Position numbers and translations under genes: made by a program. The notes under the pieces were generated by a model that saw only the letters and a program-made list of their open reading frames with translations, ran no database searches and was not told the origin of the DNA. From an uncultured Granulosicoccaceae bacterium (GTDB taxonomy: Bacteria > Pseudomonadota > Gammaproteobacteria > Granulosicoccales > Granulosicoccaceae): a DNA stretch of 64,000 bases. Location: NCBI GenBank assembly GCA_937927895.1, contig CALGKA010000013.1, positions 62,001-126,000 on the forward strand, written 5' to 3'. Positions within the stretch are counted from its first letter, which is position 1. Every line of letters starts with the position of its first letter. Shown here piece by piece: positions 44,301-54,948 of the stretch.

Positions 44301-44444
44301 GGGCTTATATAAGTAGTGTTTTTGTTTACTAAGGTTATCTTGCTATTACTCTTAAGCAGGATAAATCTGTTTATAACTAATTTTTCTATATATAAATCAA
44401 TAGCTTAGATCGGTAAAACGGTGCTTGGTTGGCCTTCACTAAGC

Positions 44445-44453
44445 TGTGGATAA
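44445..44453 (-). promoter_or_regulatory. DnaA box (dnaN-dnaA spacer)
   Basis: TGTGGATAA = reverse complement of TTATCCACA. Confidence 0.85.
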
Positions 44454-44512
44454 GTTGGGACTTAAATTCATCGGTAAAGTTGTTATGTTTTTATAACTAA
44501 CTTTCGCACAAC

Positions 44513-44521
44513 TTATCTACA
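44513..44521 (+). promoter_or_regulatory. Near-consensus DnaA box (dnaN-dnaA spacer)
   Basis: TTATCTACA, one mismatch to TTATCCACA. Confidence 0.65.
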
Positions 44522-44561
44522 GGTTGACCTTACCAGAATACCTACTACACAGTGCATCAGA

Positions 44562-45920
44562 CTAAGTCGTAAGTGTTCTTGTTAATTGCTTAATATCTTC
44601 TTCCATACGCCCATCAGTTGATGCGAGCTCTGTGATCTTTCTAAATGCATGAAGTACTGTGGTGTGGTCTCGACCACCAAACGCTTCACCAATCTCCGGC
44701 AGGCTGTGTCTGGTTAATTTTTTTGATAAAAACATCGCTACTTGTCTTGGTCGCGCGATAGATCGATTGCGCTTCTTAGACAGAAGCTCAGATCCACGCA
44801 CTTGGTAGAAGTCGCAGACTGTCTTTTGAATGTTTTGCACGGTGACTAATCTTTCTTGTACGGCCAGCATGTCTTTTAGGGCATCTTTAACAAAATCGAT
44901 CGTGATGGGTTTGCCGGTAAATTGAGAATTGGCGGCAACACGGCGCAATGCACCCTCTAGCTCTCGAACGTTTGAGACTATGCGTTGAGCAATAAAGAAG
45001 CTGACTTCCTCAGAAAGCGGATAACCGAACTGTTCTGCTTTAGCGTTAAGAATAGCCACACGGGTTTCTAGTTCTGGTGGTTCAATTGCGACCGTTAAAC
45101 CCCATCCGAAGCGTGATTTTAGTCTTTCTTCTACGCCATCAATTTCTTTCGGGTAGCGGTCGCTGGTAAGAATAATTTGCTGGCCATCTTCCAACAGTGA
45201 GTTAAACGTGTGGAAAAATTCTTCCTGGGTTTGCACTTTGTTGGCAAAAAATTGGATATCGTCGATCAACAGGGCATCTAAGCTTCGATAATGTTTTTTA
45301 AATTGATCCTGGGTGCCGGTCTGAAGTGATTTGACCATTTCACGAACGAATTTCTCAGAGTGCAAGTACTGAACTTTGCGCGCACCGCGGCTGACCATAT
45401 GGTTGCCAACGGCTTGCATTAAATGCGTTTTACCCAAGCCCACACCACCGTAAATGAATAAAGGGTTATAGGAACCGCCGGGGTTTTCACCTATCTGCAT
45501 GGCTGCAGCACGTCCGAACTGGTTGGACTTACCTTCAATATAGGTATCGAAGATAAATGTAGGGTTTAATGCGGTTTTAAATTCTTTTGCGGGGCTTGTT
45601 TTGGCCGCTGACTGGGCGTGAGCGCTACTGCTGATTTCTGATTCGCTGGGTTTGGCAACAGGTTTTGCTGGTGCCTGGTGTTCGTCTGTGCCAACCCGCA
45701 GCAAAACATTAAAACCTTCGCGGTTAGCCAAACTAGTGGCAATTTCTCTGATTCTAGCAGCGTAACTGGTCTCTACTTTCTCTCGTACATACTCATTTGG
45801 GGCAAGAAGTTTAATGCCTTCTTCAGTTTCCATTGCCTGTAAGCAAAGAACCCAAGTGGTCATTTCTTGTACAGACAGTTCGTTCGACAGATGCGAGAGA
45901 CAGCGATTCCAGACCGACAA
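44562..45920 (-). CDS. dnaA: Chromosomal replication initiator DnaA (TTG start proposed at 45920)
   Basis: NPLFIYGGVGLGKTHLMQAVGNHM, LLIDDIQFFANKVQTQEEFFHTFN, GGRDHTTVLHAFRKI. The track start 45947 is also TTG; GGGGAG lies 9 nt upstream of the TTG at 45920. Confidence 0.95.
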   Translation of the reverse strand: MSVWNRCLSHLSNELSVQEMTTWVLCLQAMETEEGIKLLAPNEYVREKVETSYAARIREIATSLANREGFNVLLRVGTDEHQAPAKPVAKPSESEISSSAHAQSAAKTSPAKEFKTALNPTFIFDTYIEGKSNQFGRAAAMQIGENPGGSYNPLFIYGGVGLGKTHLMQAVGNHMVSRGARKVQYLHSEKFVREMVKSLQTGTQDQFKKHYRSLDALLIDDIQFFANKVQTQEEFFHTFNSLLEDGQQIILTSDRYPKEIDGVEERLKSRFGWGLTVAIEPPELETRVAILNAKAEQFGYPLSEEVSFFIAQRIVSNVRELEGALRRVAANSQFTGKPITIDFVKDALKDMLAVQERLVTVQNIQKTVCDFYQVRGSELLSKKRNRSIARPRQVAMFLSKKLTRHSLPEIGEAFGGRDHTTVLHAFRKITELASTDGRMEEDIKQLTRTLTT

Positions 45921-45947
45921 CGAGCGACACTCCCCGGTTAAGACCAA

Positions 45948-46282
45948 ATTTGGTCAAATAAAAAGGTAACAATTTTTTGATTTTAATTAGCGGAAACAAC
46001 GGTGGTCGTAGTAGAAAGCGCGTTTTTTTCGGTTATTGTTATAGGGTTCTTGATAGAAACTAGCCGTGGGTTTTACTCAGCGGAAGCAAACCCGGCGCTT
46101 CACCTCGACGAAAAATAGTCTATTACTGTTTGAGAAAGTTATCCACAGTTGATTTCAATTTCGCTGGGTCCTGTAATCATTGACGAATGACTAGATAACA
46201 GCGATAATCAGAGAGCTACCCTGTAACAAAGTATTCGCACCTTGGCGGTGTGTTACTGAAACGACCCAATCGGTACATAATA
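45948..46282. other. oriC: Candidate oriC region (dnaA-rpmH intergenic)
   Basis: Between divergent dnaA and rpmH; consensus DnaA box TTATCCACA at 46139-46147; AT-rich tracts. Confidence 0.65.
46180..46208 (+). promoter_or_regulatory. Putative sigma70 promoter for rpmH
   Basis: TTGACG-17 bp-GATAAT upstream of rpmH. Confidence 0.6.
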
Positions 46283-46417
46283 ATGAAACAAACTTTTCAG
46301 CCCAGCAACTTGCGTCGCAAGCGTACTCATGGCTTCAGAGCTCGTATGGCCACTCGTGGCGGTCGTGCTGTTATCCGTGCTAGAAGAGCAAAAGGGCGTA
46401 AGCGTCTAGCTGCGTAA
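46283..46417 (+). CDS. rpmH: 50S ribosomal protein L34 (missed by ORF track because of length)
   Basis: Direct translation [44 protein letters not shown]. Confidence 0.98.
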   Translation: MKQTFQPSNLRRKRTHGFRARMATRGGRAVIRARRAKGRKRLAA

Positions 46418-46615
46418 TTTGCTAAGCGGTAAGCGTTTATTAATTTCTGTAGTTAGTTTTAGAAACCGCTTGCAGCTTGTGAAGTCACTTAAGTGAGTGA
46501 CTCAAGTTAATCAGGGCTTTGCAAAGCAACGAACACTGTTGCATTGAACAGTAACATCTAGCCTTAAATACTATACCGGCCAAATTTCTTTAGGCCCGCA
46601 ATCGATCGAAACATT

Positions 46616-46975
46616 GTGGCGCAAACACCAGATCTGAGCTTCTCAAAAGAATCCAGGCTTAACGACGCGTATCAATACCGTCAGGTATTTGAAAAAAATA
46701 AACGCACCGCTGATAAGCACTGGACAATACTGTTTAGAGAAAACAATACCGGTGTGGCCAGATTAGGCATGGCGGTAGCGAAAAAAAATGCCAAACGAGC
46801 AGTAGATCGGAACCGGCTGAAGCGTTTAGCCCGCGAATCCTTCCGGCAACACAAGAAATCACTCGCAGGGTTTGATATCGTACTCATGATTCGACACGCT
46901 AGTGTGTCGGCTAGCAATGAAGAGCTAAGCGTTGGTCTGAAAAAGCACTGGTCACGGATTTCAAAAAATGCGTAA
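46616..46975 (+). CDS. rnpA: Ribonuclease P protein component (GTG start)
   Basis: [33 protein letters not shown]...[29 protein letters not shown]. Confidence 0.96.
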   Translation: MAQTPDLSFSKESRLNDAYQYRQVFEKNKRTADKHWTILFRENNTGVARLGMAVAKKNAKRAVDRNRLKRLARESFRQHKKSLAGFDIVLMIRHASVSASNEELSVGLKKHWSRISKNA

Positions 46976-47204
46976 ATCGTTGTGTTGGCTAATTCGGGGG
47001 TATCAACGCTTTATAAGCCCATTTTTGCCACCACATTGCAGATACACCCCTAGTTGTTCGCAGTACGCTATGGAAGCAATACAAAATCACGGAGCTGTAA
47101 AAGGCTTATGGTTAGGGTTAAAACGTATTGCCCGTTGTAATCCCTTTGGATCTCACGGGTATGATCCTGTGCCCGGTGTAGGGTCGCCCAAGCAAATTAA
47201 ATAA
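46968..47204 (+). CDS. yidD: Membrane protein insertion efficiency factor YidD
   Basis: [62 protein letters not shown]. Confidence 0.97.
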   Translation: MRKSLCWLIRGYQRFISPFLPPHCRYTPSCSQYAMEAIQNHGAVKGLWLGLKRIARCNPFGSHGYDPVPGVGSPKQIK

Positions 47205-47212
47205 GTAAATCT

Positions 47213-47314
47213 ATGTTTTTTAAACCAAAGCCTGACTGTGCCAATTGCGCAGCTAAACCACTATTAGAAAGAATCAAAATGACCAGTACCCCGGGGCAGT
47301 ATCAGCATGGATAA
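47213..47314 (+). CDS. Putative 33 aa CxxC mini-protein overlapping the yidC start
   Basis: Direct translation MFFKPKPDCANCAAKPLLERIKMTSTPGQYQHG*; stop overlaps yidC start (ATGGATAA). No convincing SD. Confidence 0.35.
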   Translation: MFFKPKPDCANCAAKPLLERIKMTSTPGQYQHG

Positions 47315-48986
47315 TCAGCGCATATTGCTTTGGGCAGCCTTAGGTTTCTTACTGCTGCAAGTGTGGACATCATGGCAGCAGGACTATGCCCCCAGACCAC
47401 CGGTTGCTGTAACTCAGCCAGGTGCTGTACCGGCAACGGGCGGCATTGATCAATCAGAAGCACTGTCAGCAGCGGGTGCAACCGCTAATGATATTCCCGA
47501 ACCCGTCGCGGGCACATCGACTGCCGTGGTTAGTAATACGGCTGCAGAGTCGGCTCCGGGTGGAGAAATTATCACCGTTACCACAGATACTTTTAAAGTC
47601 ACTCTTAGTAGTAAAGGTGGCGATATAAACTCAGTCAGATTACTGCAATACCCGACATCGCTTGAAACACCAGATGATCCTTTTGTGTTAATGAATGACA
47701 CAGAAGCAGAATATTTTGTCGCGCAATCCGGCTTACAGGTACAAGGTGGCGAAGCGCCCGATCATCACGCGATATTCAATGTAGAGCAGACAGAGTACAT
47801 GTTAGCTGAAGGGCAAAGTGAACTTCGCGTACCGCTGACGTGGCAGTCGAGCAATGGCGTTACAGTCACTAAAACCTATATTTTTATGCGTGATCGCTAC
47901 CTGATTGATCTTGAATATGAGATCCAAAACGGATCAAGTGAAGCGATGAACTTTAACCAGTATCGGCAACTCCGTCGCAAACCCGTTACAGACGATGAAA
48001 CGCAGAGTTTTATCTATACTTTTATTGGCGGTGTGGTTAGTACTGATCAAGACCCATACGAAAAAATTGACTTCGATGATTTCGATGATGTTACCAATAG
48101 CTCAAAAACCACTGGTGGTTGGGCGGCGATCATTGAACACTACTTTTTAGGTGCATGGATTCCAAAGCAAGATGAAACCAACACCATATACACCAAGTCG
48201 TTAAGTTCACCACAACGCTACATTATTGGACTGCAGTCAGAAGCGACCACGGTAGCGGCTGGTACCACTGGCAATATGACTAGCAGTTTTTTTGTCGGTC
48301 CTAAAATTCAGGAACGCATGAAAGCGGTGGCACCTAACCTTGATCTAACCGTCGATTACGGATTTTTATCGGTTATTGCCAAGCCAATCTTCTGGTTGCT
48401 GAATAAAATTCACTCTATTGTGGGTAACTGGGGTTGGGCTATTGTTGGCGTGACCATGTGTATCAAACTAATATTTTATAAATTGTCTGAAGCCAGTTAT
48501 CGCTCTATGGCTCGCATGCGTAAATTGCAGCCACAGCTTGCTTCGCTTAAAGAGCGCCATGGGGATGACCGCGCCAAAATGGGTCAGGCAACCATGGATC
48601 TCTATAAGAAAGAAAAGGTCAATCCGCTTGGTGGTTGTTTACCCATCATGGTGCAGATTCCGGTATTTATTTCGTTGTACTGGGTGCTACTGGAAAGTGT
48701 TGAACTTCGTCAAGCACCATGGATTCTGTGGATCAAAGATTTATCGCTTATGGATAAGTACTACGTGTTACCCGTGATTATGGGTATCACCATGTTTATT
48801 CAGCAAAAGCTAAACCCGGCACCGGTTGATCCAATTCAGGCCAAGGTGTTTATGGCTATGCCGTTTGTGTTCACCATATTTTTTGCATTCTTCCCGGCCG
48901 GGCTGGTGCTTTACTGGGTGGTGAACAACACTTTATCTATCGCGCAGCAATACTATATTACGCGCCACGTATTAGCAGAGAAGTAG
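47307..48986 (+). CDS. yidC: Membrane protein insertase YidC
   Basis: MDNQRILLWAALGFLLLQVWTSWQQDY, GWAIVGVTMCIKLIFYKLSEASYRSMARMRKLQPQLASLKER, NPLGGCLPIMVQIPVFISLYWVLLESVELR. Confidence 0.98.
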   Translation: MDNQRILLWAALGFLLLQVWTSWQQDYAPRPPVAVTQPGAVPATGGIDQSEALSAAGATANDIPEPVAGTSTAVVSNTAAESAPGGEIITVTTDTFKVTLSSKGGDINSVRLLQYPTSLETPDDPFVLMNDTEAEYFVAQSGLQVQGGEAPDHHAIFNVEQTEYMLAEGQSELRVPLTWQSSNGVTVTKTYIFMRDRYLIDLEYEIQNGSSEAMNFNQYRQLRRKPVTDDETQSFIYTFIGGVVSTDQDPYEKIDFDDFDDVTNSSKTTGGWAAIIEHYFLGAWIPKQDETNTIYTKSLSSPQRYIIGLQSEATTVAAGTTGNMTSSFFVGPKIQERMKAVAPNLDLTVDYGFLSVIAKPIFWLLNKIHSIVGNWGWAIVGVTMCIKLIFYKLSEASYRSMARMRKLQPQLASLKERHGDDRAKMGQATMDLYKKEKVNPLGGCLPIMVQIPVFISLYWVLLESVELRQAPWILWIKDLSLMDKYYVLPVIMGITMFIQQKLNPAPVDPIQAKVFMAMPFVFTIFFAFFPAGLVLYWVVNNTLSIAQQYYITRHVLAEK

Positions 48987-48995
48987 TGAGTTGTT

Positions 48996-50318
48996 GTGTC
49001 TGGTGACACGATAGCAGCAATTGCCACGGCATCCGGTAAGGGTGCTATCGGCATTGTGAAGGTCAGCGGTGCAAAATCGCATGAGATAGCAAAGTTAATA
49101 ACTCATCAAAACCTGCAGCCAAGACAAGCGCGTTACACTCCTTTTTATAATGCTGAAGGGCAAACCATAGATCACGGCGTGGCGCTGTATTTCAAAGGTC
49201 CTGATTCCTACACTGGTGAAGATGTACTAGAGCTGCAATCTCACGGTAACCATGTGTTGCTGGATCAATTACTCGAAGCGGCAGCCAAAGCAGGGGCACG
49301 GGCAGCGCGCCCTGGTGAATTTACTGAACGGGCATTCTTAAACGACAAAATGGATTTAGCCCAAGCTGAATCTGTAAGCGATCTAATCGAAGCAAGCACC
49401 GCAGATGCAGCCAGTGCTGCAGTAAGATCCCTTCAAGGTGAATTTTCAAACCATGTTGCCGATATTCGAGAACAGCTTCTAAATTGCCGGGTCTATGTAG
49501 AGTCAGCATTAGACTTTGCAGAAGAAGAGATCGATTTTTTACAAGATAGTGATCTTGCAGATCGCTTTGCAAAATTAAATGAAACCGTCAAACAATTATT
49601 AGCTAGAAGCCAGGAAGGCATACTGCTCAGAGACGGAATAAGCATCGTTATTGCAGGACTGCCAAACGTAGGTAAATCAAGTTTGCTTAATCGGCTTACC
49701 GGCCAGGATACCGCTATTGTTACAGACATAGCTGGTACCACGCGTGATGTTCTAAAAGAAGAAATCAATATAGATGGGTTGCCCATTCATATTATTGATA
49801 CCGCAGGACTTCGCAACAGCGATGACCCAATTGAACAAGAAGGCGTGCGCAGAGCAAGAGTTCAAATAGATCAGGCTGACAGAATTTTATACATAGTTCA
49901 GGCAGACAAGCCCTATGAAAATTCTTTGTTGGCAGAACTGCCCGTTCATATTCCGATTAGCAAAGTGATTAACAAAGCAGATTTAACCCCTGAAATAGCC
50001 TCAGATTCAGAGACTATTATTGTTTCTGCAAAAACAGGGTGGGGCATAGATCAGTTACGTGAACACCTAAAACAATGTGCTGGTTTTGAAAAAACTCCAG
50101 AGGGTGCGCTGATGGCACGCCGCCGCCACATTACAGCGCTTACTAATGTTCAAGCGCACATCCATGCAGCCCACCAAAGCCTGGTGAAAGAGGGTGCTGG
50201 TGAGATAGCAGCGGAAGAACTGCGCGTAGCGCAAGTTCAACTCAACTTAATTACCGGAGAGTTCACCAGTGATGATTTATTGGGTGAAATCTTTTCTCGC
50301 TTTTGTATTGGCAAGTAG
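48996..50318 (+). CDS. mnmE: tRNA modification GTPase MnmE (GTG start)
   Basis: DTIAAIATASGKGAIGIVKVSG, ARPGEFTERAFLNDKMDLAQAE, IAGLPNVGKSSLLN, DIAGTTRDVLKE, C-terminal FCIGK. Confidence 0.98.
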   Translation: MSGDTIAAIATASGKGAIGIVKVSGAKSHEIAKLITHQNLQPRQARYTPFYNAEGQTIDHGVALYFKGPDSYTGEDVLELQSHGNHVLLDQLLEAAAKAGARAARPGEFTERAFLNDKMDLAQAESVSDLIEASTADAASAAVRSLQGEFSNHVADIREQLLNCRVYVESALDFAEEEIDFLQDSDLADRFAKLNETVKQLLARSQEGILLRDGISIVIAGLPNVGKSSLLNRLTGQDTAIVTDIAGTTRDVLKEEINIDGLPIHIIDTAGLRNSDDPIEQEGVRRARVQIDQADRILYIVQADKPYENSLLAELPVHIPISKVINKADLTPEIASDSETIIVSAKTGWGIDQLREHLKQCAGFEKTPEGALMARRRHITALTNVQAHIHAAHQSLVKEGAGEIAAEELRVAQVQLNLITGEFTSDDLLGEIFSRFCIGK

Positions 50319-50375
50319 TATTAGAAAGTAGCGTACGGAAGCACCTACGTTTTCAGTGGGGTTCCGGGGTAATAG

Positions 50376-51224
50376 TTAATTACGCTCAACACTATTAGCA
50401 GAAAATACCATAGCGTTATCTTGTCGAACTACGTTATATACAACCCGCAAGTAGGCAGACCAGTTATCGTCATACCCTTCACCCATGGCAGCGCGGATCT
50501 CTGATGGGAAAGTAAAATTACCATCGTCAACGACTATGCAGCTCACTAGAATAGTTTCGTTTGCGGCACCTGTGCCACTTGAATATATTTCTATTACTGA
50601 GCCTTGAACATTGTTTGGTACCCAGTTGAACTCGGTATTAGCGTCTACGTTTTGATCTACAGCCGGGGTGCTTATTTGTAGAGCGGGTACGTCGTTAATA
50701 GCAAGTGTTGGGAAGCCTGGAAATTCCTCACCGATAATATCAACGGTTAATCCGTTCGGTGCCGTGCCTGTTAGTGGTGTAGTGGTTCTATACACGGGGC
50801 CGGTTGCAACATATTCTCTACTGAGTGTTGCGTAGGTGCCGCCGGCGCTGTTAACAATGACATTTTCACCGGCACTTATTAATGTTGTTTCGCGATCATA
50901 TATTTTAATATTTGGGATATATTCACCGGTGCTTGGTTGCTCAATAGCGCAAGTGTCAACGCGTGGGGCGAATGAGCTTTCAACGTACTCAGGTGATAGA
51001 CCGGCATCGAGTTTGCCAAACAGTGCTCTCGAATAGTCTGCGTCGGTGCTGTTGGGCTCCATTTTAATTAAGCCAACAAGCGTAATTGGGCCTTCAACTT
51101 GAATGTTGTCCCAGCTGCTGGCTGAATCCCCATTGTTTGTAGCGGTGTCACTGTCAGAATCACAGCCAACGCTGAGGCTGATCAGTATGGCCAAAAGAAG
51201 ATTTTTTTTCGTCTGACTTTTCAT
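50376..51224 (-). CDS. Hypothetical lipoprotein
   Basis: MKSQTKKNLLLAILISLSVGCDSDSDTATNN lipobox; 282 aa. Confidence 0.7.
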   Translation of the reverse strand: MKSQTKKNLLLAILISLSVGCDSDSDTATNNGDSASSWDNIQVEGPITLVGLIKMEPNSTDADYSRALFGKLDAGLSPEYVESSFAPRVDTCAIEQPSTGEYIPNIKIYDRETTLISAGENVIVNSAGGTYATLSREYVATGPVYRTTTPLTGTAPNGLTVDIIGEEFPGFPTLAINDVPALQISTPAVDQNVDANTEFNWVPNNVQGSVIEIYSSGTGAANETILVSCIVVDDGNFTFPSEIRAAMGEGYDDNWSAYLRVVYNVVRQDNAMVFSANSVERN

Positions 51225-51416
51225 CTAATAAATACCCAAAGCATGTTTTTTCTACTGTAGGACATATACGCCGTAATAGCTTAGTACCGTTCCGCAATTG
51301 TGAGCGTTGCTTACAACTGTTCACAGTAGCTTTTCGAGGAAGACCTGAATAACAGTTAAGTAGCTCTCATTCCGGGGATAAGTAGATCACTCTATTTTGC
51401 TTAAGCTGCGAATCGA

Positions 51417-51600
51417 TTATTTTTCAAGAGCCCACTGATTGATGGCGGTGATTGCGTCTATAACTTCGTGTTTTGCTGCTGGTTTGAATAAAAATAACCT
51501 TGAGAGATATCGACTCCAAGTTTATTTACTACGACTAGCTGCTTTTCAGTCTGGATGCCTGCGCTCAAGTTTTTACTTTCTTGTAGAAACATTGAACATG
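51417..51600 (-). pseudogene. Decayed EAL-domain (c-di-GMP phosphodiesterase) C-terminal remnant
   Basis: Minus-strand translation LSAGIQTEKQLVVVNKLGVDISQGYFYSNQ then, after a frame change, PAAKHEVIDAITAINQWALEK*; matches the EAL C-terminal pattern GIET..QL..L..LG.D..QGY..S.P. Confidence 0.75.
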
Positions 51601-52165
51601 AGAGCCTGACTTGGTTTTATTATTATCGTTCCCTTTGCCAAACTTCTCCCTCAAAAGTTGTAGTGGCATATACCTCTGCAACTGGACAAAGTCAGTTGAA
51701 GATTATTGATTAGTGCTCAATTTATAAAACCTACCTTGGGAAAATTTGATGCCTTCAAAAAATTTAGACACAAAAAATGTGAAATAATACTAAAGCCAGC
51801 TAGATAACCAAGGGTTATGGTTGTTTATTGTTTTATATTTTTGCGCATATTCATTAGGTTTTTAGCTGTTTATAGTGCCTCTTTATTAATCGTTTTAACC
51901 GGTGCTTTTAGGAGTTTACGTAATCTATTAGTACGGCCCGGAGATCTGCGATATAACAGAATGTATATAAAATGGATGCGCCAGGGAAAACTATGCTTAA
52001 AGAGGCGCGTCATAATAGGAGTGTAGAAAAGTGGCAGGTAGTGCCTGTTCGATACATGAGATTTTTGATCGAAATTTCGAACTCCCAATCAATCCGTTGT
52101 CATGGGATTATCGGGCAATATGGGCGCGCTTTTTAGGCTCGGTGTAGTATTAGTCCGGCTGTAGT

Positions 52166-52208
52166 GGGCATGCTTTGCCCGGTAAAAAGGACCGATGATC
52201 GGTTTTTT
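52166..52208 (+). terminator. Tandem hairpins ending in intrinsic terminator upstream of mnmG
   Basis: GGGCA-TGCTT-TGCCC (52166-52180), then ACCGAT-G-ATCGGT-TTTTTT (52191-52208). Confidence 0.75.
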
Positions 52209-52334
52209 TGGTTTACACTGTGGTATTACCTTAGGTGGTGATCTGTGCACATTGTCTTGCGCAACTTCTCTCTATAATCCCAAGCATTATTAACCCCAAA
52301 CGCAGCTTTATTGGTACTTTTGGTTAAGCGGTCT

Positions 52335-54233
52335 ATGAACAAACAATTCATCTACGATGTCATCGTTGTTGGCGGTGGACACGCAGGCACAGAGGCGGCA
52401 TTAGCTTCAAGTCGTGCTGGTGCGCGTACCTTACTGCTGACGCACAATATTGAAACCATTGGTCAGATGAGCTGCAATCCTGCTATTGGCGGAATTGGCA
52501 AAGGCCACGTAGTAAAAGAGATTGATGCGCTGGGCGGAGTTATGGCACAAGCGGCAGACCATGCCGGCATCCACATCCGCACACTAAATGCTCGCAAAGG
52601 GCCGGCGGTCCAAGCTACCCGAGCGCAGTCTGATCGTGTGCTGTACAAAGCGTTTGTGCGTGGCGTGGTAGAAAACCAACCTAACTTGCATATATTTCAA
52701 CAATCGGTCGATGACCTTATTGTTAATGGCGATAGCTGTGCCGGAGTAGTCACTCAATCTGGATTGCGTTATAGCGCGCAAAGAGTGGTGCTTACCGTCG
52801 GTACGTTCCTCGGTGGCAAAATTCATATTGGCGATGTACAACAAGCCGGTGGCCGCGCGGGTGATGCGCCGTCGAATGCTCTTGCAGATCGATTGCGTGA
52901 ATTACCTTTTAGAGTGGCGCGGCTTAAAACCGGAACACCACCAAGACTTGATGGCCGCTCGATCGATTATTCGCAGCTTGAAGCACAGCCAGGTGATTCA
53001 CCAAGGCCGGTGTTTTCATATTTAGGCACTGAAGACGATCACCCTGATCAAGTGCATTGTCATATTACTCATACCAATGAAGCAACGCATGACATCATAA
53101 AGGCGAACCTGCAACGCTCTGCTATGTATTCGGGCAACATAGAGGGTGTTGGACCGCGCTATTGCCCATCTATTGAAGATAAGGTAGTACGTTTTGCAGA
53201 TAAAACATCACACCAAATATTTATAGAGCCCGAAGGGTTAAATACCCATGAGGTATACCCAAACGGTATCTCAACAAGCTTGCCCTTCGAAGTACAACTT
53301 GACTATGTACATAGCATAAAAGGCTTTGAAAACGCCCATATCACGCGTGCTGGATACGCCATTGAATATGATTTTTTTGATCCACGTGATTTACATGCAT
53401 CACTTGAAACCAAGTTTATAAACAACTTGTATTTTGCTGGCCAGATTAACGGTACTACCGGCTACGAAGAGGCTGCAGCGCAAGGGTTAATTGCCGGTAT
53501 GAATGCAGCGCGCGCAGTTAAGGGCTTAGATGCCTGGTGCCCACGACGCGACGAAGCCTATATAGGTGTCTTAATAGACGACTTAATAACCAGTGGCACG
53601 CTAGAGCCTTATAGAATGTTCACTAGTCGCGCGGAGTATCGTTTATTACTACGTGAAGACAACGCAGATCTGCGGTTAACAGAAAAAGGTCGCGAGCTCG
53701 GTTTGGTTAATGATTACCGTTGGCAGCAATTTAATATTAAGCGCGATGGGATAGAACAAAGCCGTGCAGCGGTTGAAAAGTGGTTTGTGCATGCAAGCTC
53801 TGATGATGCACGGCAAATAGAAACTGAATTTGACGTACAAGTACAGAAAGACCAACCAGCACTAGATCTACTGCGCCGACCAGAAGTGAACTGTGGCGGC
53901 TTGCAAAAGCTTTTTCCGGATCGTTTTCCGGTTAGTGATCCCATTGTGCTGCAGCAACTTGAAACGCAAATTCGCTACCAAGGTTATATCGATCGCCAGC
54001 AAGATGAGATCAACAAGCAATCACGTTTTGCAGAAACGTCGCTGCCGACCACATTTGATTATTCACAGGTGTCTGGTTTGTCTGCTGAAGTACAGCAAAA
54101 GTTATCTGAGCAACGCCCCGATACTGTTGGCCAGGCATCTCGTATACCGGGTATTACTCCGGCTGCAATCTCATTGCTTTTGGTCAGCCTGAAAAAGCAC
54201 AACATGTTAGAGCGTGTCGGAAAAATTGCCTGA
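52335..54233 (+). CDS. mnmG: tRNA uridine-5-carboxymethylaminomethyl modification enzyme MnmG
   Basis: [62 protein letters not shown]; track start 52311, internal Met at 52335 preferred. Confidence 0.98.
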   Translation: MNKQFIYDVIVVGGGHAGTEAALASSRAGARTLLLTHNIETIGQMSCNPAIGGIGKGHVVKEIDALGGVMAQAADHAGIHIRTLNARKGPAVQATRAQSDRVLYKAFVRGVVENQPNLHIFQQSVDDLIVNGDSCAGVVTQSGLRYSAQRVVLTVGTFLGGKIHIGDVQQAGGRAGDAPSNALADRLRELPFRVARLKTGTPPRLDGRSIDYSQLEAQPGDSPRPVFSYLGTEDDHPDQVHCHITHTNEATHDIIKANLQRSAMYSGNIEGVGPRYCPSIEDKVVRFADKTSHQIFIEPEGLNTHEVYPNGISTSLPFEVQLDYVHSIKGFENAHITRAGYAIEYDFFDPRDLHASLETKFINNLYFAGQINGTTGYEEAAAQGLIAGMNAARAVKGLDAWCPRRDEAYIGVLIDDLITSGTLEPYRMFTSRAEYRLLLREDNADLRLTEKGRELGLVNDYRWQQFNIKRDGIEQSRAAVEKWFVHASSDDARQIETEFDVQVQKDQPALDLLRRPEVNCGGLQKLFPDRFPVSDPIVLQQLETQIRYQGYIDRQQDEINKQSRFAETSLPTTFDYSQVSGLSAEVQQKLSEQRPDTVGQASRIPGITPAAISLLLVSLKKHNMLERVGKIA

Positions 54234-54876
54234 TTCAAGTTTGTACGGCCAAACCACCCCTCGGGTTGCGCTTGTAGATGGTTTGCAGCGGATGCATATC
54301 TCGCTTGAAGAACCGCAGATTGAAGCACTGCTTGAGTATGTTCGATTGCTGGTCAAATGGAACAAAGTGGTCAATTTGACTGCGGTGCGGGATCCGCTGC
54401 AAATGGTACATAGGCATTTGCTCGATTCCCTATCGATTCTTCAATACGTTGATGCTGACAGCCTGACCGATGTTGGTGCCGGAGCGGGTTTACCGGGCAT
54501 TCCACTCGCCATTGCAAAACCTCACTTGAATGTAACCCTCATAGATAAGGTGGCCAAAAAAACGCACTTTATTCAGCAGGTGGCGGCCGAGTTGCAACTT
54601 AACAATGTGAGCGCATTACACCAGCGAGTTGAAGAAGTGACGTTGCAAAGTGAGTTGGTGGTAGCGCGGGCCTTTGCCTCCATCGATAAGCTGGCATTGC
54701 TAACTGGTCATCTACTACCAGCGGGCGGTAAGTTGCTCGCGATGGTGGGACAGCTGCCTGGAAATGTTCAGATTGAGAATATCGCTGGGTTTTCGTTGTT
54801 AAAATCGGCCAAATTAACGATTCCCGATGAAACCGCCATGCGCAACATAGTAATATTAGAGCGCGACCCTAGCTGA
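54214..54876 (+). CDS. rsmG: 16S rRNA (guanine527-N7)-methyltransferase
   Basis: [61 protein letters not shown]; overlaps the mnmG end. Confidence 0.97.
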   Translation: MSEKLPDSSLYGQTTPRVALVDGLQRMHISLEEPQIEALLEYVRLLVKWNKVVNLTAVRDPLQMVHRHLLDSLSILQYVDADSLTDVGAGAGLPGIPLAIAKPHLNVTLIDKVAKKTHFIQQVAAELQLNNVSALHQRVEEVTLQSELVVARAFASIDKLALLTGHLLPAGGKLLAMVGQLPGNVQIENIAGFSLLKSAKLTIPDETAMRNIVILERDPS

Positions 54877-54948
54877 GACGGACAACCGTAGAGTTTTCCA
54901 CTCGATAAGCCCTCAGACTACTGTAGTTCGCAGACACTCAGGAGCTTC

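Noticed and set aside
51817-52026. 69 aa ORF in the mnmE-mnmG gap as a coding gene
   Set aside because: No recognisable domain or clear RBS; kept only as one possible explanation for the downstream terminator.
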